The notes under the pieces were generated by a model. The model made no database searches. It was not told the DNA's origin and saw only the letters and a list, made by a program, of their open reading frames with translations. Positions 1 through 14,500 of a stretch of 64,000 nt of DNA are shown here, piece after piece. The DNA is from Lepidurus packardi (Eukaryota; Arthropoda; Branchiopoda; Notostraca; Triopsidae): positions 11,346,001-11,410,000 of the forward strand of contig JAKZAN010000004.1 of NCBI GenBank assembly GCA_023053545.1, in the 5' to 3' direction. Each line of letters opens with the position of its first letter. Position 1 is the stretch's first letter. The translations under genes and the position numbers were made by a program.

Positions 1-140
1 CGCCGAAGAAAAGCGAGGACTCCGAGTCCTCAGGAAAATGAAAATGAAAAAAGGAGACACCTTTTGTCTAAATAAACAAGACGGAAAGCCGTTTTTTATT
101 TATTGTATTTTTATTTCTTGGCTAAAAGCAAGTGTTGTTC

Positions 141-214
141 CTTCCCAAGATCCTCCCAAGATCCTCCCAAGATCCTCCCAAGGTCCTCCCAAGATCCTCC
201 CAAGATCCTCCCAA
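141..214. repeat. 11-bp tandem repeat
   Basis: About six to seven copies of the unit GATCCTCCCAA lie head to tail, with one A-to-G variant copy. It is a short minisatellite with no associated gene. Confidence 0.85.
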
Positions 215-2363
215 CCACCCATCCGCCCACGATTCTACCACCGCTTGTCTTTTGGACATTGGGGGGGAAGAAGGTCCATTGACACATGCCTAAATTTGGA
301 TCGAACCGGGGCCTGCCAATCCCCCAAAATTCATGGTTGACAGACGTCTTTGGAGGTGCTTTGTCCGGCTGTCTCGTTTCGTTGTTTTCACTAGTCGAAA
401 CTTGTCCTTTTTTTTGGAGTATTTGACTATTTTAGCGCGCATTATCCTAGAATAAAATAGAATAAATGCAAAAAACTGTTGGCCCACTTGGAGAAAATTC
501 CGGGAAAAAACAACGCTCAATCCAAGTATTTTTTTTTTTGCTAGCATAGAAAGAGGGAGGAGTTATTCTCAGAAAAATAATGGCTTGGAGAATCACACTT
601 TTTTGTAATTTTTTTTTTTTTATTTTTGCTTTTTTTTTAAATCTTTGCTTTAAGGACTAAAAGAAAGTTCGAGTTATCGAGTTGCTTTTTTAAGCTTAGA
701 GGGCGCCACTGGATATTTCCCCCCGCGTTTGGATTCGTCTTGGGCTGCTGTGTTTAACGTGGATTTTTTCCATTAAAAAAATAAATAAAAATAAAAATAA
801 AATAAAATAAGACTAGTCCATGGTGGTGGTGTTGATGCACCGAGTTCCCACACACATGGACACACACACACACAGCCAAAGTAGGCAAAGTAGACACAGT
901 TCTACCCTACTTAGACCATACAGCTTTTCTACATTGCCCATGCTTTTGTCAGGTAAAAGATGCTTCCTTTGTCATTAGTCACCGCATAAGCCCGTCGACA
1001 GGTTCCAGATGGACCATTTTGCCGTTACACATCATTACTCTTTCTCTACTCCTTGAAAACTCGTAGAAGGATGCTCCGATCGCGCCCTCCTCCGAAAAGT
1101 CTTCTTCCAGCACACAGCGCTTCTCATTCTGGGATATCTCACCCATCTTTTCCCGTTCTAATGGAACCGCGTGTAGTAAGGAAAGCCGGGCATAGAAAAA
1201 CTTACCATTTATCAGATGCTAATACTCGGAATATAAGCAGTTGTAACCCGGGATTGCTCTTCTTCCACTGCAGCCCCTCCCTGCTTGAAAAAAAAAAACG
1301 AAGGAAAGTACAGTCGATCATCGCATCCATCACAGAAAACTGTATTTCTTAGCGGAAATGGAACGTTGAGTTAATTTTTTGGAAATATTTTCACATTTTC
1401 ACATGTTCACATTTTCATTATTGCACCATTGGATTGCCTTTCCTTGAGCTCCAATTCGTGTTCCTGTTGACGAGTTCCTGGGCCAGCTGAAGAGGGAGAT
1501 TTTGAAAAAGGGGGTGGTAGGAGGGTGCGGGGGGTGGTCGTGACGGGTCGAGACGGAAAGACTGGCATAACAACAACAGCAATCCACAACAACAACAATG
1601 AAAACAAGGTTATCGGCCAATAGAAGCGTCTTCTTCGCTTTTTTCGTTGTTGCCCCAGTTATCGACATCGAAAGCCCACTTAGACGCCAAACCTGGTCGG
1701 ACCTTTCAGAAGGAACTGAACTGAAGGTTACGTGTGTGTGGAGTAAGTTAGTATGTTTGTTACGCACTACTTCGGTTAACAGTCCCCGGTTCTCCCCGTC
1801 AACTCGCCTACACACACACAACAGACTCGCGGGCGCTTCATTAATAGCAGGAATTTTTGGGGTCAGGGGGGGTTGACTAACTCGTGGGGGGGGTGAAAGT
1901 TGTTGGCTGTTGTTCTTAGTGGCGGTGGTCCCAGGCTCGACTGAAACCCCACCATCACCTTATTTACGCCGACTAAACAAAAACAGCCTCGTAAACATGA
2001 AAGTGGAGGTCAGACCCGCGCGCACGCATATATAGGACGCTTTAAAACTCGCCTAGAGAGCGTAGGGAACGTAGGGAAGCCCATTTTACCAGGATCCCCT
2101 TCTGTTGGTGTATAGTATGCAAATCAAGCTACAAACAAACCTTGCTCAGCGAATGTGTTTCTGTGCATGGACTTTTATAACGTTTTATTTCTTGGCGAAT
2201 TGGCGAGCTTTCTTTGGTTTCGTATTTTAGCCTAAGCCTATTTAGCTTAAAATTGAAATCTTCAGTTGAAAATTAGCAAAAGTGTCCCACTAAATTAAAA
2301 AAATAATAAAAATAAGTAAATACAATGGATCATGTCTATGGTTCTTTTTTAAAAAAAGCTTTC

Positions 2364-2476
2364 AACTCGATTTTAAAACATTCTTAACAGAATTTAGAGT
2401 GTGCCAACTCGATTTTAAAACATTCTTAAGAGAATTAAGAGTGTGCCAACTCGATTTTAAAAAATTCTTAAGAGAA
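2364..2476. repeat. Short direct repeat, three copies
   Basis: The motif CAACTCGATTTTAAAA followed by (C/A)ATTCTTAA(C/G)AGAATT recurs three times with small changes. It lies in AT-rich non-coding DNA. Confidence 0.75.
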
Positions 2477-4302
2477 TTAACAGAATGAAGAAGTGAAATA
2501 ATGAAAATATAGTGAATACAAAACTAATGAATGTAAAGGAATAAATGAACCAATAAAAGAATCAAAATAGGAAAGAATTTAGCGAAATAAACGGGTGGAA
2601 ATAAATTGTACAGGCATTAGATGCTATATTAGCGTGTTCACGGTACGGACAGGCCTTGTAGAGGGGACCTTGCTATGGTAGAGTGTCCGCAAGTCCACCG
2701 CGCAGATGGGGGATTTTGATATGGAGGGTTTGTGTGTGTGTGTATGTGTGTCGCTCTCTCGGTTCTCTCGGTTCCGGTAAAGTGGCAGGGGAGCATACAA
2801 TAAGCAGGCCAGCCCCCGCTGCCGTGGCCTCAGTAAGCTAGCAACGCTCGCACCCTACACTCGACGCAAACCCGGTTTGGGCGACGAGCGACCGTGAACC
2901 TAAGCGGCAGGCGCCCGTCCATGCCCCAGTGGTCACACACACACACTCGTGCTTCTGGCTCCCTCGCTCCGTTACTACCAGCGTGTTCAGTTTTGGTTTT
3001 GTTTCGGTTCTGTTTAGTTTAAAAAACGGAGCACTACCAGCACGCGTTTTTTGTATATTAAACTGCATTGCAAGTTGCGTTTGCCCCCCCAAAAATTGTC
3101 GTCAAGTGGTGATTCCCAGTGGCCGTTTTTAACTCAAAGTTTTTAACTAAAAGAGCGTACTTGATTATTGTTCCTACTATTTCTACATGCTGCAGAATGG
3201 TTCGCGTCAACCCAGGTAAAAATGCATCTATACCGTAAACATCTACTCCCTTGCTTAAAACGCACGTGGCTTTGACTAAGCGAGCGAAAAAAAAAAAAAA
3301 TGTTGTTTTTCCGCATTTTTCCGTGTTTTTCCGTGTTTTTCGGTCGAGTTCTCGGGAATCTCCGGAATCTCGGTAAGGGCAAAGGAAAAAAGACGAGGCA
3401 GGCTTTTAAGAATTGAGCCTGAGAGGTGCTAAAAACGTGCTTTGGGGAGTCCACCCGAATTTGGAGCTGATTGCCTCATCGTTTGATTTGTTGGTGTTTT
3501 CTCTCTCTTCTTCTATGGGCGAAAGGGAAATGCTGAAATGCCGTCAGGAAAGGGAATGCTGGGATGATTTTGTTGGTGCGGGTCACGAGTCATTAGGTAA
3601 CTTCTCCCCCCTGAGCTTTTGGCCCCCATAACATGCCCATACTCGATATTCAGCACAGCTATACTGACTTCGACTACTTCGAGCGACCGAACGTTTTTAT
3701 AACCCCCGCCTCCCCGAACACCCCTTTGCGTTGGTAAGCCAGCCCACCCTCATCAAACGGGGGGAGGGTTAGAGAAAGAGGGCGATATCATAATTAGCAT
3801 GAGTGACGTCACTAACGCTCATCACGGCGTCCCTTAGTCAAATTTCTCCCCCCAGAAAAGAAAAGAAAATTTGGAAGAAGAGGGGGGTCTTCTGTTCCTG
3901 TTGTCGGAATACGATTCTATGACTTAACCATGTGGGAAGGTCGCACTTGGCTTGCAATACAGATAGTAGCGAGGTATGAGAAATTGAGAAAGGTAATTTT
4001 TTGTGGGGGGGGGGGGGAAGCCATGTAAAGCGTAAGAGTGGGACCGAGTTGCCAACAATGGATCAACAATGGATCCCAAATTGGCCCAAAGGGGGTAATT
4101 GAGCCCATGAACTTGCACACACTTACGGTGTGCGAGAGACGGATCTTGAACTTATGCGTGACACTTTGCTGGTCATTTGGAGAGGGGATTGTTTATGGCG
4201 TATGTGAAGACTTTGAAGACCCGAAGGAAGAAAGGAAGCTATTGTTGCGGCTTATCTAATAATGGCATGGAGAAAGTTCTGGGCTGGGGCTTTGAAACGC
4301 TG

Positions 4303-4387
4303 ACTTGTAACCCTTGTCCATGTGCAAAGGTAGCTACCTTTGCATATGGACAGCGGTATAAGCGACAAAAGCGTGGAGGGTTATAAG
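4303..4387. repeat. Foldback element with a 38-bp central palindrome
   Basis: At 4315-4352 two 19-nt arms meet with no spacer and pair at 18 of 19 positions (left arm ends GCAAAGGTAG, right arm begins CTACCTTTGC). An outer pair, CTTGTAACCCT near 4303-4313 and AGGGTTATAAG near 4377-4387, extends the symmetry. It lies about 170 bp before the FoxP first coding exon acceptor and could be a decayed MITE or a cruciform-prone site. Confidence 0.7.
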
Positions 4388-4569
4388 TTACCCTGTAATT
4401 GAAGTAATGGAACGGAATTATGTGGGATTTGTATAAAGGGGGGGTGCATGCATGGGGACCATTCACGGGGCTTTGGGAATCGTTAGCAAATTCAGTAGAT
4501 TCATGGCATAATAAGACTTATTGTTGCGGGGTGGCTCTCGCCTTTTATGCTCATTTACAGGATGTGAAG

Positions 4570-5539
4570 ATGGAGCCCGAGCCTGACGAGGAAGGCGTCA
4601 TTAATTTGTCCACCTCCCGGCGCCCTTCCACCTCCAACACCCCCAATAGTGGGGGTGGCCCCGCCGCCACCGATCTGGAAAAATTGTACGCTGCGAACAA
4701 GGTAAGCGAACAAATTTACTATCCTTTTTCTGTATTTTGCACTTGTTCAGGACTTGAATTGTTTGAGGATTGCGAAGAAATGTAAAAAGAAAAGACGTTT
4801 TTTTGTTTGGTTTTTTCTTATTTCTTATGGGCCATGAACGCGCGGTCAGGTGTTAACCAAACTGCGGTCAAGGTTTCCAAAGTTGCAAGTTGAAGATGCT
4901 GCAGCACGTTTCTGGTTCATGGCCCGTCTCTGGAGAGCATCTCAATGGGAGAAAACAAAAGGTCTTGTGGGGGTAGGACTCTTGTGTGGTGAACAAAAGT
5001 TTGGGAGCGCCACCTTAGCAGCATAGGGCATTTTCATTGTTGCTCGCTCGGTCTGCGCTCTCCCAATTGTCAACTTTTGGGGATGTATACTTTTGGACTC
5101 GTACACAGCGGTACAATTTGGGGTACATTTTCGGTCTTTTTTTTGCGTTTTTTTTTTTTGGATACCCAAAATTGGCAAGTTTTGGTGTTGCGCTCCTAGA
5201 TTCAAAACATTACAGGCGTCTATCCGCGCAAATAAAAAAAAAAAAGAAGAGAAAAAAGGAAGGTAAAAAGTGAGGCCAAAGAGGCAAATAAGCCGAAGGA
5301 AACGGGAGGGAAAGGGGTCTTAAAGATGAGGGTTAAAAGTAACATTAATGGGTAACTTTGTGGGGGGGGAAGGGGGTTCTTTGGGTTGATCGGAGCCAAA
5401 TGGGAGGTGAGAGACGCGGGGATTTGATGGCAGCTTGATGGGCGTCGTCGACGTCGTTTTGTTCCACGGTCAGCGTCGTTTCGTTCTCAGGAGGGTCCCA
5501 CTGAAAGGATCTACTTCTTTCTTGGCTAAAGAGGAGGTA

Positions 5540-5573
<34 letters not shown>

Positions 5574-8500
5574 CAGGAAAGTCAAGGAAAAAGACACGAG
5601 TGAAAGGGGCTATTGTAGTGGACACTGCACTGCGGTTTTACTAAGCTTTTGCAAATTGGACTTAGTGACTTCTAGAATGCACCCCAAATTGTCACTCCAA
5701 AATGTCAGAAAATCCAAACATGACATTGAGAAAGTTACCAAATTAAGCATTGGAAGGTTTCAATGGCAGTCTTATCGTGTGACACTCAAAAATTTCAAAA
5801 AACCAAACATGAAATTAAGAAAATTACAAAATTAAGCATTGAAAGGTTTAAATGGCAGTATTATCGTGTGACACTCAATTATCGTGTGACAATCAAAACA
5901 TTAAATTAAGAAAATTACCAAATTAAGCATTGAATGGTTTCAATGGCAGTATTATCGTGTGACACTCAAAATTTCAAAAAATCAAAACATTAAATTAAGA
6001 AAATTACCAAATTAAGCATTGAATGTTTCAATGGCAGTATTATCGTGTGACACTCAAAATTTCAAAAAATCAAAACATGAAATGGAGAAAATTACCAAAT
6101 TAAGCATTGGAAGGTTTCAATGCCAGTATTATCGTGTGACACTCAAAATTTTCAAAAAATCCAAACTGAGAAAATTACCAAACTAAGCATTGAAAGGTTT
6201 AAATGACAATCTTATCGTGTGACACTCAAAAATTTCAAAAAATCAAAACATGACATTAAGAAAATTACAAAATTAAGCATTGGAAGGTTTCAATGGCAGT
6301 CTTATCGTGTGACACTCAGAAATTTCAAAAAATCAAAACATGAAATGGAGAAAATTACCAAATTAAGCATTGGAAGGTTTCAATGCTAGTATTATCGTGT
6401 GACACTCAAAATTTTCAAAAAATCCAAACTGAGAAAATTACCAAACTAAGCATTGAAAGGTTTAAATGACAATCTTATCGTGTGACACTCAAAAATTTCA
6501 AAAAATCAAAACATGACATTAAGAAAATTACAAAATTAAGCATTGGAAGGTTTCAATGGCAGTCTTATCGTGTGACACTCAGAAATTTCAAAAAATCAAA
6601 ACATGAAATGGAGAAAATTACCAAATTAAGCATTGGAAGGTTTCAATGCCAGTATTATCGTGTGACACTCAAAATTTTCAAAAAATCCAAACTGAGAAAA
6701 TTACCAAACTAAGCATTGAAAGGTTTAAATGACAATCTTATCGTGTGACACTCAAAATTTCAAAAAATCAAAACATGACATGGAGAAAATTACCAAACTA
6801 AGCATTGAAAGGTTTAAATGACAATCTTATCGTGTGACACTCAAAATTTCAAAAAATCAAAACATGAAATGAAGAAAATTACCAAATTAAGCACTGAAAG
6901 GTTTCAATGGCAGTATTATCGTGTGACACTCAAAAATTTCAAAAAATCAAAAACATGAAATTGAGAAAATTACCAAATTAAGCATTGAAAGGTTTCAGTG
7001 GCAGTCTTATCGTGTGGCACTCTAAAAAGTAATGCAAAAAAATTTAAATTAAAAAAATAAGAATTGAAATGGTAAAATGTCATGTTTATCTGGCGTAAAA
7101 GCTTAATACATGGGTACTGATTTTTTTTCGAGTTTTTTTGGGGTGCCTCATTCAACAATGGACACCGACCAGAGCCTTTATAATACACCAGGTTTTTAGA
7201 ATAAGTATAGCAATAATCTATAGTTATCATACATTACATTGTGACGGTTTATACCTAGGCTAAACATCGTTAAACATCACTAAACATCGTTCACTTGTAA
7301 AGTTGCTCAACTAGTTCCCAGAACGGGGAATAGTTTATAGGTGTGCAGATGACAAACTGAAAATTCATTTCCATGAAGCTTAAGGCAACACATTCCCATA
7401 TTTCCACACTTTGGTGTCAAAAAATTGCTTTGCTATCAGAATATATCTTGCAACGCGCAAAGGATGGACATTTCACAATTGTGTTGTTCATTTCCGGAAA
7501 GTAGACTCGTTCCAAAGCGAAGAAATAAAGCTTAAACAATTCCAATTCTTATTAGGTGTAGTACCTTCAACACATTCTCTCAAGAAAGTCTATTTGAATG
7601 ATAAGAAATTAACGTTTTCGCGTTGCCAATGATTGTGTTTTTGCAAGTTTTCGGGGCAGAAGTATTGCTTCTGGTTCAGCCGCTAATCTTGTGCAAAAGA
7701 TTAGCTAGGTCGCAATACCCCATTTCTTATGGAGCATTTCTTCTTGGCATTTCAATGCCCCATTGGTAGGTTCACGTAGTGCCGACAGTGACAGAAGCTA
7801 GATTCCAACAAAACTTTCGAATTTTCACCGGTTATGGTTTACGCTAGAAAATAAACGCCGCTTATGAGAAGACCGATTCCGATCTTTATTATTGGTTATT
7901 TTCTATATTTCTGTGACCAAAACGCACATTCTTATGTCTCAACCTAGTCCTAACTCAACGAGCTTTAAGTTGTCGAGACGGGACTTGAGCATTAGCTAAT
8001 GTTCATCAGAGTTAAAGAGTCAGTTCAAGAATCAGAGTTCAAGAATCAGACGAAAGAATCAAGAAATCAGAGTTAAAGAATCAGAGCTTTAAGTTGTCGA
8101 GACGGGATTTAAGCATTAGCTAATGTTCGTCAGAGTTAAAGAGTCAGTCCAAGAATCAGAGTTCAAGAATCAGACGAAAGAATCAAGAAATCAGAGTTAA
8201 AGAATCAGACGAAAGAATCAAGAAATCAGAGTTCAAGAATCAGAGCTTTAAGTTGTCGAGACGGGATTTAAGCATTAGCTAATGTTCGTCAGAGTTAAAG
8301 AGTCAGTTAAAGAATCAGAGTTCAAGAATCGGACGAATGAATCAAGAAATCAGAGTTAAAGAATCAGACGAATGAATCAGTAAATCAGAGTTAAAGAATC
8401 AGAGCTTTAAGTTGTGTAGACGGGGCTTGAGCATTAGCTAATGTTCGTCAGAGTTAAAGAGTCAGTTCAAGAATCAGTTCAAGAATCAGAGTTAAAGAAT

Positions 8501-11500
8501 CAGAGTTCAAGAATCAGACGGAAGAATCAAGAAATCAGAGTTAAAGAATCAGAGCTTTAAGTTGTGTAGACGGGATTTAAGCATTAGCTAATGTTCGTCA
8601 GAGTTAAAGAGTCAGAGTTAAAGAATCAGAGTTCAACTTCGTCAATTGTAAAACTTGGTCAACAGTTGATGGTCGTTAACCTTCTTGTTTCTAGAAGACT
8701 CACTTAAATGTCTTTAACTCGGGAAGATTAACTCGGAGTAGCCTAGGTATTACGATCTATGAAGACGGTTCCAAAAGAGAACAATTTCCCCCGTTGTGCA
8801 GATTGAATGGGGTCTTACTCGACGGTATAAGTATGAATAAGGTCGGTTTAAAAGTGCACAATCTTGGGTGGGATTCCGTCGATTCTCTATCACGTACCGT
8901 GGAACTTGGCTCAGTACAGATGTCCAGTCCAGTCCAGTCCGTGAAGCATGATATGTGAATAATTGTAGGAAAATTGAACCATTGCGATTTGCTGTCTGTA
9001 ATTTGGCTATGCATTGGTTCAAGAAACCGTTTTCGGTTATCCCAGAGCTACACTGAATCTAAATGCAGCCTTTTTATCGAAAATTCACGTGTAGAAAGTC
9101 TGCCCCGGGTCAGATCCTAGTGGAGCGACGTTTGTACTGGACTTGGTTGGTATTGTCATATTCTATGACGAAAGGAAGAAGCTGGGAGAGCATTAGGACC
9201 CGGGTTTTTGAAATCCTTATTCATGGCATCATGTCTTATTCACGGTCAAATGAATGGTTATAATCACACAAAATCCACGGAAATTCCTTATAAACTTCTT
9301 AGGTAGACTTTCTTGACCTTTCCGCTTCTTGACCTTTACGCAATTTCATGAAAGGTCAACGGGTACTGCATTCGAGGTCACGGCCGGGTTTTCTTACTCC
9401 AAACCTTGCCGAATCATTTAGAAGGCTTTCAGATTTCCGTTTCTCGATCAGCCCTTCCAATGTGATCAAGCTTCTCTTTCACATGGCAATCATGGCAATC
9501 ATGGCTGCTCTCTAATCTCACAAAAGCACCGCGTATGATTTTTGGCCCTTTTTTCCCCTTATAATACGAGAAAAAAAAAATTCTAAAAATTGACACGACT
9601 TCGGTCCAAGCCATTGGAGTTGTTTGACGTCTTAGCTGGACCATATGCAGATGATAAGAGAGTTCCAAGCCAGGACTCGTCGATAAAAAGCGTATTTGGT
9701 GTTATGTGTATGAGCAGAAGTGTCATGTTCTAATCTGGGTTGCTCATGCACCATAGAATCCGGTCCATGTGTGGATGTGAGTGTATGTGTCGCGGTTGCT
9801 CCCTTGTGTCAGCCGATAGCCAACACACTGGACAAAACGTTTAGTCTTTTATCGCTATTCAAAGCAAAAGGCGTCGCTTTCCCCCCGTTTGCAGTAAAAA
9901 AAAATCGTAGGAAATCCTAAAGAAAAAGCAAGAAAAAAATGAATAGACCCAGTCAGATCGAAAGGGGCGGAGCTTGAGCCGTGAACGGACACTGACAATT
10001 CCCGAAAAAAAAAAACGATTAAGAAAAGAAGGGTATCCCATACGCCGCGAACGAAACCTCCCGGGATTTAGCGATTTGCTGACGCTAGCTTAGCAAAAAT
10101 TACCTTTGAATTCCCCCTAGTACTTGGTGGTACAGTTTACCCTTTTCGCCTTCGATTTTTTTGGAATGAATTATCGCTTTCGCTTCAATTTGGGTTAAGG
10201 AATCGAAGGGTAAATCGTCAAAATTGAACAAAATTCTCAATTTGGAACACTGGACCCCCCTCTTCCCATCCTACGAAACACGAATTCTAGAACTATAAGG
10301 TTTTGAGGTTGAATTTTTGTTCATGAATCGAAGGGCATTGTCAAAATCATCCGAACTCTCACCTCTTAACACTGTACCCCCCTCTTCCCATCCTACGAAA
10401 CACGAATTCTAGAACTATAAGGTTTTAAGATACTTTCGCTTCAATTTTTGTTCATGAATCGACAGTTTACCCTTTTCGTGTCTATTTTTTTGGAATGAAT
10501 TATCGCTTTCGCTTCAATTTGGGTTAATGAATCGAAGGGTAAATCGTCAAAAATGAACAAAATTCTCAACTCGTAACAGTGTACCCCCCTCTTCCCATCC
10601 TACGAAACATGAATTCTAGAACTATAAGGTTTTAAGGTACTTTCGCTTCAATTTTTGTTCATGAATCGAAGGGCATTGTCGAAATGAACCGAATTCTCAC
10701 CTCGTAACACTGTACCCCCATGAAATTCATGAATCTACAGTTTACCCTTTTCGCTTTGATTTTTTAAAATGAATTAGCGCTTTCGCTTCGATTTGGGTTA
10801 ATGAATCGAAGGGTAAATCGTCAAAAATGAACAAAATTCTCAACTCGTAACACTGGACCCCCCTCTTCCCATCCTACGAAACACAAATTCTAGAGCTATA
10901 AGGTTTTAAGGTACTTTCGCTTCAATTTTTGTTCATGAATCGAAGGGCATTGTCAAAATGAACCGAATTCTCACCTCGTAACACTGTACCCGCCTCTTCC
11001 CATCCTACGAAACACAAATTCTAGAACTATTAGTTTTAATGTACTTTCGCTTCAATTTTTGTTCATGAATCGACAGTTTACCCTTTTCGCTTCGATTTCT
11101 TAAAATGAATGATCGCTTTCGCTTCAATTTGGGTTAATGAATCGAAGGGTAAATCGTCAAAAATGAACAAAATTCTCAACTCGTACAACTGGACCCCCCT
11201 CTTCCCATTCTACGAAACACAAATTCTAGAGCTACAAGGTTTTAAGGTACTTTCGCTTCAATTTTTGTTCATGAATCGAATGGAATTGTCGAAATGAACC
11301 GAATTCTCACCTCGTAACACTGTACCCCCATGAAATTCATGAATCTACAGTTTACCCTTTTCGCTTCGATTTTCTAAAATGAATTATCGCTTTCGCTTCA
11401 ATTTGGGTTAAGGAATCGAAGGGTAAATCGTCAAAAATGAACAAAATTCTCAATTCGGAACACTGGACCCCCCTCTTCCCATCCTACGAAACACAAATTC

Positions 11501-14500
11501 TAGAACTATTAGGTTTTAAGATACTTTCGCTTCAATTTTTGTTCATGAATCGACAGTTTACCCTTTTCGCGTCGATTTTTTTGGAATGAATTATCGCTTT
11601 CGCTTCGATTTGGGTTAATGAATCGAAGGGTAAAACGTCAAAAATGAACCAAATTCTCAACTCGTAACACTGGACCCCCCTCTTCCCATCCGACGAAACA
11701 CAAATTCTAGAGCTATAAGGTTTTAAGGTACTTTCGCTTCAAATTTTGTTCATGAATCGAATGGAATTGTCGAAATGAACCAAATTCTCACCTCTTAACA
11801 CTGTACCCCCATGAAATTCATGAATCTACAGTTTACCTTTTTCGCCTTCGATTTTTTGGAATGAATGAGCGCTTTCGCTTCAGTTTGGGTTAATGAATCG
11901 GAGGGTAAATCGTCAAAAATGAACAAAATTCTCAACTCGTAACACTGGACCCCCCTCTTCTCTTTCTACGAAACACAAATTCTGGAGCTACAAGGTTTTA
12001 AAGTACTTTCGCTTCAATTTTTGTTCATGAATCGACAGTTTACCCTTTTCGCTTCGATTTCTTAAAATGAATTATCGCTTTCGTTTCAATTTGGGTTAAT
12101 GAATCGAAGGGTAAATCGTCAAAAATGAACCGAATTCTCACCTCGTAACACTGGACCCCCCTCTTCCCATCCTAAGAAACACAAATTCTAGAGCTATAAG
12201 GTTTTAAGGTACTTTCGCTTCAATTTTTGTTCATGAATCGAAGGGCATTATCAAAATGAACCGAATTCTCACCTCTTAACACTGTACCCCCCTCTTCCCA
12301 TCCTACGAAACACAAATTCTAGAGCTATAGGGTACTTTCGCTTCAATTTTTGTTCATGAATCAAATGGCATTGTCAAAATGAACCACACGCTCACCTCGT
12401 AACACTGTACCCCCCTCTTCCCACCCTACGCAACACAAACTACTCCCGGAGCTAAGGTTTTACACTGACTGGACTCATCGATCGTAAATGAGCTTGGTAC
12501 GTGCCCTTCACCACCGGGGCGATAACTTCATCACACGATAGACACGTGGTTGCAGTTTATTCCATTTATTCCAGTTATTCCATTTATTACAAGCAATATT
12601 ATGCCAGCGGCAACTAGCTTTATACCAGCCTTTTCGGTATTGACGGATCTTGGACATGTACTGGAGAGCGCGTTTTCGCTTTGGACAACGATATTTCCCC
12701 AAATTTAAAAAAAAAAAAAAAAAAATTGACTGTTTTATTTACTTAAAAAAAAAGAAAAAAAAAGAGAAGAGTATGGACACAAAGTTCGAGTTTCGTATGT
12801 GTATGTATGTATGTGGGAGGGAGGTGAGTGGGGAGTACGTGCAAGTGACGGGAGGAGGATAAGGAACTAAAGGAAGGTACAGCGAGAACGGCTGTGTGTT
12901 GTTTCAAGTCCCTGACGCCATCATGGGCTCTATTTACTTCCCGGTACTGCAAACAAGAGCTATTTACAAATGTTGAAGCACTGGGGCTGGCTGAAGGCTT
13001 ATGGTCCTTTTCCTCCTCTTTTTTTTTTTTTTTTGTTTTGTCCATGCATTTCAGCTGCCTAGAAAAAAAAAATATGAATTGCATAAGCATATGCCAGCAT
13101 TCATATTAACTAATACACCTTTACCTTTCCACCCGCACCGCACCGCACCGTACCGGTGCGGTGCGGGTGGAAAGGTGCGGGAGGAAAGGAAGACCAAAAG
13201 GCAAATGTGGCACGCCTTTAACTTCCCACCCATAGCACAAGTCACCCTCAGCTTGTTTTCGGGGGGGTGAAATACACAACAGACAACAGGACAGGGGGTA
13301 AAGCTCGTTATTGATCGTTGTATATGGCTTAACGGGGGTACATTGTTTTCCTTGGACCCACCTTGTACACAACCCTTCCCACCCCTTACCCGTCTTCCCC
13401 TGCAGTCGGACCGCCGAATCTAACGAAAGCACCCCTTTCTAGCGAGAATAAATAAAAAAGATGACTAAAAAAATAACAAGGCGAGAAGGATGACCGCATG
13501 CTATATGCTCAGCAGCAAAAATAGCCAGTATTACTTCGTCACGATAGCTCGCTAGCTAACGGACTTTGGGGTGAGCACACCGACAACTTTTTTTTTATTT
13601 TTATTATTATTTGTATTTATTATTATTATTTTTTTTAAAATTATATTGGCGTACAGGCATAAGCCTGTTGCCAAAGTTTATTATTAAAAACGTACATTTA
13701 AAACCGGGTAGGGTATTATTATTACTGTCTGTATTTTTAGTATTTTTATTTATTACTAATTTCTTACTATTATTTTGTATTTATTATAATTATTATTATT
13801 ATTCTTACAATTTTAGTAGTTTTAATTGTAGATTTTTAGTAGTTTTTAATTGTGGTCTCCAAGATTTTTTCTTTATTATTATTTTAGTATTACACTTTTA
13901 GTAGTTTTAATTGTAGATTTTTAGTAGTTTTTAATTGTGGTCTCAATTTTTTTCTTTATTATTATTTTAGTATTACAATTTTAATAGTTTTAATTGTAGA
14001 TTTTTAGTAGTTTTTAATTGTGGTCTCAATTTTTTCTTTATTATTATTTTAGTATTACAATTTTAATAGTTTTAATTGTAGATTTTTAGTAGTTTTTAAT
14101 TATGGTCTCAATTTTTTCTTTATTATTATTTTAGTATTACAATTTTAGTAGTTTTAATTGTAGATTTTAGTAGTTTTTAATTGTGGTCTCGAAGATTTTT
14201 TTTTTATTATTATTTTAGTAGAATTTTAGTATTTTAGTAGTATTTTAGTTATTTTAGTATTTTAGTAGTTTTAATTGTAGATTTTTAGTATTTTTTAATT
14301 GTGGTCTCCAAGATTTGTTCTTTATTATTATTTTAGTATTACAATTTTAGTAGTTTTAATTGTAGAATTTTACTAGTTTTTAATTGTGGTCTCAATTTTT
14401 TACTTTATTATTATTTAATATTACAATTTTAGTAGTTTTAATTGTAGATTTTTAGTAGTTTTTAATTGTGGTCTCCAAGATTTTTTCTTTATTATTATTT

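Larger units (their letters stand above)
1..4569. other. FoxP upstream region, no convincing coding exon
   Basis: I see no ORF here with recognisable protein features. The stretch holds an 11-bp tandem repeat near 141-214, A/T simple sequence (about 775-812), CA/GT runs (about 850-875 and 2730-2750), a short 37-55 bp direct repeat (2364-2476) and a foldback at 4303-4387. A TGACGTCA site lies at 3804-3811. A consensus acceptor (CAG at 4558-4560) precedes the first FoxP coding exon, so at least one untranslated or short coding exon should lie upstream, but I could not place it. Confidence 0.5.

Noticed and set aside
290-335. Possible tRNA on the minus strand with a GGTTCGATCC word
   Set aside because: Only the B-box-like word is present; neither T stem nor acceptor stem pairs.
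2028-2036. TATATAGG as a FoxP TATA box
   Set aside because: No transcript start, initiator or first exon can be tied to it.
5680-8640. Could the regular repeats be a CRISPR array?
   Set aside because: The whole unit is repeated with no unique spacers, there are no cas genes, and the DNA is animal.
13611-13901. 96-codon ORF rich in Phe, Leu and Tyr
   Set aside because: Produced by the AT-rich satellite.
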